From: Gammaproteobacteria bacterium
GTDB taxonomy: Bacteria > Pseudomonadota > Gammaproteobacteria > Steroidobacterales > Steroidobacteraceae
Assembly (NCBI GenBank): GCA_027459765.1
Contig: DAIDHD010000011.1
Location: 1-64,000 of the forward strand
Length of the DNA: 64,000 nucleotides
Direction of reading: 5' to 3'
Positions 61,589-64,000 of the stretch are shown here, in pieces; position 1 is the first letter of the stretch; each line of letters opens with the position of its first letter. The notes below the pieces were generated by a model. It was not told where the DNA came from and made no database searches. It saw only the letters and a program-made list of their open reading frames with translations. The position numbers and the translations under genes were made by a program.

Positions 61589-63262
61589 ATGCGTTCGATA
61601 CCTCCCGATCTCGCGCGCCACGCGCTCGATGCGGCGCCGGATGCCATGTTGATCATGGACGACGACGGGCGACTCCTGTTCGCCAATCGTCACTGCTCGT
61701 CCTTGTTCGATCATCCGCACGCGGAGCTCGTGCGCCTGCGCTTCGAGGATCTCGTGCCCGGGCGCGACGGCCAGCGCCGCAGCCAGCTCTGCGCCACGCT
61801 CGCCGAGACCAGCGGCTTTCGCGCCGGACAGATCGGCCGCGAGGTGCTCGCTCAGCGCCGGGACGGCGCACCGTTTCCCGCCGAGTTGAGTGTCAGTGCG
61901 GTCGACTCGCCGCAGGGACGCTTCATCGCCGTCGCGATCCGCGACGTGAGCGATCGCAAGCGTACCGAATCCGAACTGGTCGTGGCGCGCGTCCTCGCCG
62001 AGCGCGCGCAGGCGGCCGCCGACGCCGCGCGCGCGAGCGCCGATCGCGCCAACCTCGCCAAGGGCCGATTCCTGGCGACCGCCAGCCACGACCTGCGCCA
62101 GCCGTTGCAGGCGCTCGCATTGTTGAACCGGTCCTTGCGCTCGCTGGTGGCGGACCCCGCGGCACAGGGCGTGCTCGCCCAGCAGGAACACAACATTCGC
62201 GCCATGTCGCGGCTCCTGAACGCGCTGCTGGACGTGAGCAAGCTCGAGTCCGGTGCCATCAAGGCCGAGCCCGCGCCGTGCGGCCTGTCGACGCTGTTCG
62301 CGGAACTGCGGGTGGAGTTCGAGGAACTCGCGGAGCAGAAGGGACTCGCGCTCTCGTTCGAGGGTGACGACCGGCACGTATTCACCGACCCGTCGTTGCT
62401 CGAGGAGGTGCTGCGCAACCTGATCGGCAACGCGCTCAAGTACACCGCCCGCGGTGGTGTGACCGTGCGTGCGGTCACCGCCGGCGCGGGGGTGCGCATC
62501 GAGGTGGCCGACACGGGTATCGGCATTCCCGCCGATCAACTCGCATTGATCTTCGAGGAGTTCTACCAGATCGGCGTCACGCCCAGTTCGACCCGCGAGG
62601 GTTACGGGTTGGGCTTGAGCATCGTGCAGCGCATCGCCGCGCTCCTCGGAACCCAGGTGACGGTGCGTTCCACGCCCGGACGAGGCTCCACCTTCGCGCT
62701 GGTCCTGCCCGTGGCGCTCGCGGCGGCGCCGGAGGCGCGCGCGAATGCCGGTGCGCCCGTCGAGGCGAACCGGCCGAAGCGTTCGGCGTGCATACTCCTG
62801 GTGGAGGACGACCCCGCGGTGCGCGGCGCCACCGAATTGCTGCTCACGGTGGAGGGACACGAGGTGGTCGCGGTGGCGAGCCTCGAGGAAGCGCGCCAGG
62901 CGGCCGAAGCGCGTGCCGATCTGGGACTGTTGATCACGGACTTCCATCTCGCGGGGGGCGAGACCGGCATGCAGGTGGTCGAGACGGTGCGGCGTGCCCG
63001 GGGGGCCGAACTCAAGGCCGTGCTGGTCACCGGCGATACCTCCTCGCTGATGCGCCGCGTGCGCGTCGACCAGAACCTGCGCATGCTGAGCAAACCCGTC
63101 GAAGCCGACGAATTGCTGGCGTTGATCGAGGAACTCGCGGCGGACGCCGGCGCGGCGAATGCGGATCGTGCGACGGCCTGCGCGGCGGGCGGCGCGCCCG
63201 CGAGGCCCGCACGCGCGCAGCTGCCGGCCTTGTGCACGCTTTCGCAACCGACGGGTTCATGA
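61589..63262 (+). CDS. Hybrid sensor histidine kinase with PAS and receiver domains
   Basis: A 557-aa cytoplasmic kinase without membrane segments. Order: PAS domain (about 10-125, ALDAAPDAMLIMDDDGRLLFANR), coiled linker, HisKA with phospho-accepting His167 (TASHDLRQPLQAL), HATPase with NLIGNALKYT, DTGIGIP and GYGLGLSIV, an Ala-rich linker, and a receiver domain with phospho-acceptor Asp451 (LLITDFHLAGGETGM) after the acidic pair VEDDPAV. The HDLRQP form is typical of this kinase group. No separate output regulator is adjacent. ATG 61589 is preferred (GAGAGGA 8 nt upstream); ATG 61550 would add 13 residues. Its stop overlaps the next gene (ATGA). Confidence 0.92.
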   Translation: MRSIPPDLARHALDAAPDAMLIMDDDGRLLFANRHCSSLFDHPHAELVRLRFEDLVPGRDGQRRSQLCATLAETSGFRAGQIGREVLAQRRDGAPFPAELSVSAVDSPQGRFIAVAIRDVSDRKRTESELVVARVLAERAQAAADAARASADRANLAKGRFLATASHDLRQPLQALALLNRSLRSLVADPAAQGVLAQQEHNIRAMSRLLNALLDVSKLESGAIKAEPAPCGLSTLFAELRVEFEELAEQKGLALSFEGDDRHVFTDPSLLEEVLRNLIGNALKYTARGGVTVRAVTAGAGVRIEVADTGIGIPADQLALIFEEFYQIGVTPSSTREGYGLGLSIVQRIAALLGTQVTVRSTPGRGSTFALVLPVALAAAPEARANAGAPVEANRPKRSACILLVEDDPAVRGATELLLTVEGHEVVAVASLEEARQAAEARADLGLLITDFHLAGGETGMQVVETVRRARGAELKAVLVTGDTSSLMRRVRVDQNLRMLSKPVEADELLALIEELAADAGAANADRATACAAGGAPARPARAQLPALCTLSQPTGS

Positions 63263-64000
63263 GACTCACCTTCCTCGGTGCGACCGGCACGGTCACCGGG
63301 TCGAAGTACCTTCTCGAAAGCGGCGCGCGCAAGATTCTGGTGGATTGCGGCCTGTTCCAGGGCTACAAGCAGCTGAGGCTGCGCAACTGGCGGCCGCTGC
63401 CGCTCGATCCGGCGGCGCTCGATGCGGTGCTACTCACCCACGCCCATCTCGATCACAGCGGCTACCTGCCGTTGCTGGTGCGCTCCGGATTCGGCCGCAA
63501 GATCCACTGCACTGCGTCCACGGCGGATCTGCTGCGGGTGTTGCTCCCCGACAGCGCGCATCTGCTGGAGGAGGAGGCGCTGCACGCGAACCGTCACGGC
63601 TATTCGAAGCACCGTCCGGCTTTGCCGCTGTACGACCGTCACGACGCCGAACTCGCGTTGCGCGCGCTGGCGAACGTCCCATTCCAGACCGATCTCGATC
63701 TTGGCGACGGAGTCCACGCCCGGTATACCCGGGCCGGGCACATCCTCGGTGCCGCGATGATCCGCGTGCAGACGGCCGAGGGCAGCGTCGTATTCTCGGG
63801 CGATATCGGTCGGCCGCTCGATCCGCTCATGGAACCACCCGGGATACCGGGGCCTGCCGACACGCTCGTGCTCGAATCCACGTACGGCAATCGGCGCCAT
63901 CCGGCGGTCGATCCGGAGGCGGAACTCGCCGACGCGATCAACACCGCGGTCGCGCGCGGCGGCGTGGTCGTGGTTCCGGCATTCGCCGTCGGCCGCGCCC
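63259..64000 (+). CDS. MBL-fold RNA-processing-type hydrolase (beta-CASP family), 3' truncated by window end
   Basis: The first 247 codons of a metallo-beta-lactamase-fold protein. It begins MRLTFLGATGTVTGSKYLLE, the signature start of MBL/beta-CASP RNA-specificity exonuclease-like proteins. The metal motif HAHLDHSG (in LLTHAHLDHSGYLP), the later AGHILGAAMI and the FSGDIGRP Asp are all in place. The expected beta-CASP and RMMBL parts continue beyond the window. It overlaps the kinase gene by 4 nt, so its expression may be tied to that signalling gene. Confidence 0.9.
   Translation, partial: MRLTFLGATGTVTGSKYLLESGARKILVDCGLFQGYKQLRLRNWRPLPLDPAALDAVLLTHAHLDHSGYLPLLVRSGFGRKIHCTASTADLLRVLLPDSAHLLEEEALHANRHGYSKHRPALPLYDRHDAELALRALANVPFQTDLDLGDGVHARYTRAGHILGAAMIRVQTAEGSVVFSGDIGRPLDPLMEPPGIPGPADTLVLESTYGNRRHPAVDPEAELADAINTAVARGGVVVVPAFAVGRA

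Overview
The window is about 64 kb of high-GC DNA, densely coding on both strands, with no gap between genes longer than about 275 bases. Gene content and order point to a gammaproteobacterium. Recognisable conserved blocks are zipA-ligA, trpS-scpA-scpB-rluB, the amidohydrolase-ubiG-mupP/gyrA-serC-pheA-aroA-cmk-rpsA-ihfB block, aspC-tRNA-Asn, and tRNA-Val-thrS-infC-rpmI-rplT-pheS-pheT-ihfA-merR-tRNA-Pro. The last three match the order I remember from Pseudomonas. Other features (an exosortase, a PEP-CTERM-associated family protein, two ECF sigma/S8 peptidase clusters) do not fit a typical Pseudomonas and suggest a deeper-branching lineage. The genus cannot be named from sequence alone. I saw no insertion sequences, phage genes, CRISPR arrays or rRNA.

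Layout. 1-4.3 kb: zipA (cut by the window edge), ligA, a parvulin lipoprotein, bolA, yciB. 4.3-9.4 kb: yciO-like, M50 protease, trpS, scpA, scpB and a degenerate rluB. 9.4-16.1 kb, minus strand: amidohydrolase-like pseudoenzyme, ubiG, mupP, rmuC, a squalene/phytoene-synthase-like gene, an SDR and an alpha/beta hydrolase. 16.3-27.4 kb: gyrA, serC, pheA, aroA, cmk, rpsA, ihfB, lapB, galU. 27.5-30.2 kb: rhlE-type helicase and an old-yellow-enzyme-type oxidoreductase. 30.3-33.7 kb: glycine-rich secreted protein, S8 peptidase, ECF sigma factor and anti-sigma factor. 33.8-39.5 kb: hemN, psiE-like, tauE-like, alkB, GST, tRNA-Asn, aspC. 39.7-44.4 kb: TIGR03118-like lipoprotein, porin-like protein, then a second ECF sigma / zinc-finger anti-sigma / S8 peptidase lipoprotein operon. 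44.5-55.1 kb: uvrB, an FHA protein, tRNA-Val, the thrS-to-merR translation block and tRNA-Pro. 55.1-61.5 kb: a lipoprotein, a small protein, a TlpA-like redoxin, a PEID-CTERM substrate, an exosortase/CAAX-protease fusion and an M20 peptidase. 61.6-64 kb: a hybrid histidine kinase and a beta-CASP-type metallo-hydrolase cut by the window end.

Genes working together. Many neighbours are joined by 4-nt stop/start overlaps (GTGA, ATGA and one inferred CTGA), so translational coupling is common. The most interesting units are: (i) two clusters that each pair an ECF sigma factor and a membrane anti-sigma factor with an S8 peptidase, one with an anti-sigma periplasmic domain that looks like an S8 pro-domain; (ii) a compact exosortase E/PEID-CTERM protein-sorting locus coupled to an M20 peptidase; (iii) two genes kept in conserved synteny whose products have lost catalytic residues (RluB-like, amidohydrolase-like); (iv) infC starting at AUC and a probable CUG start in the squalene/phytoene-synthase-like gene.
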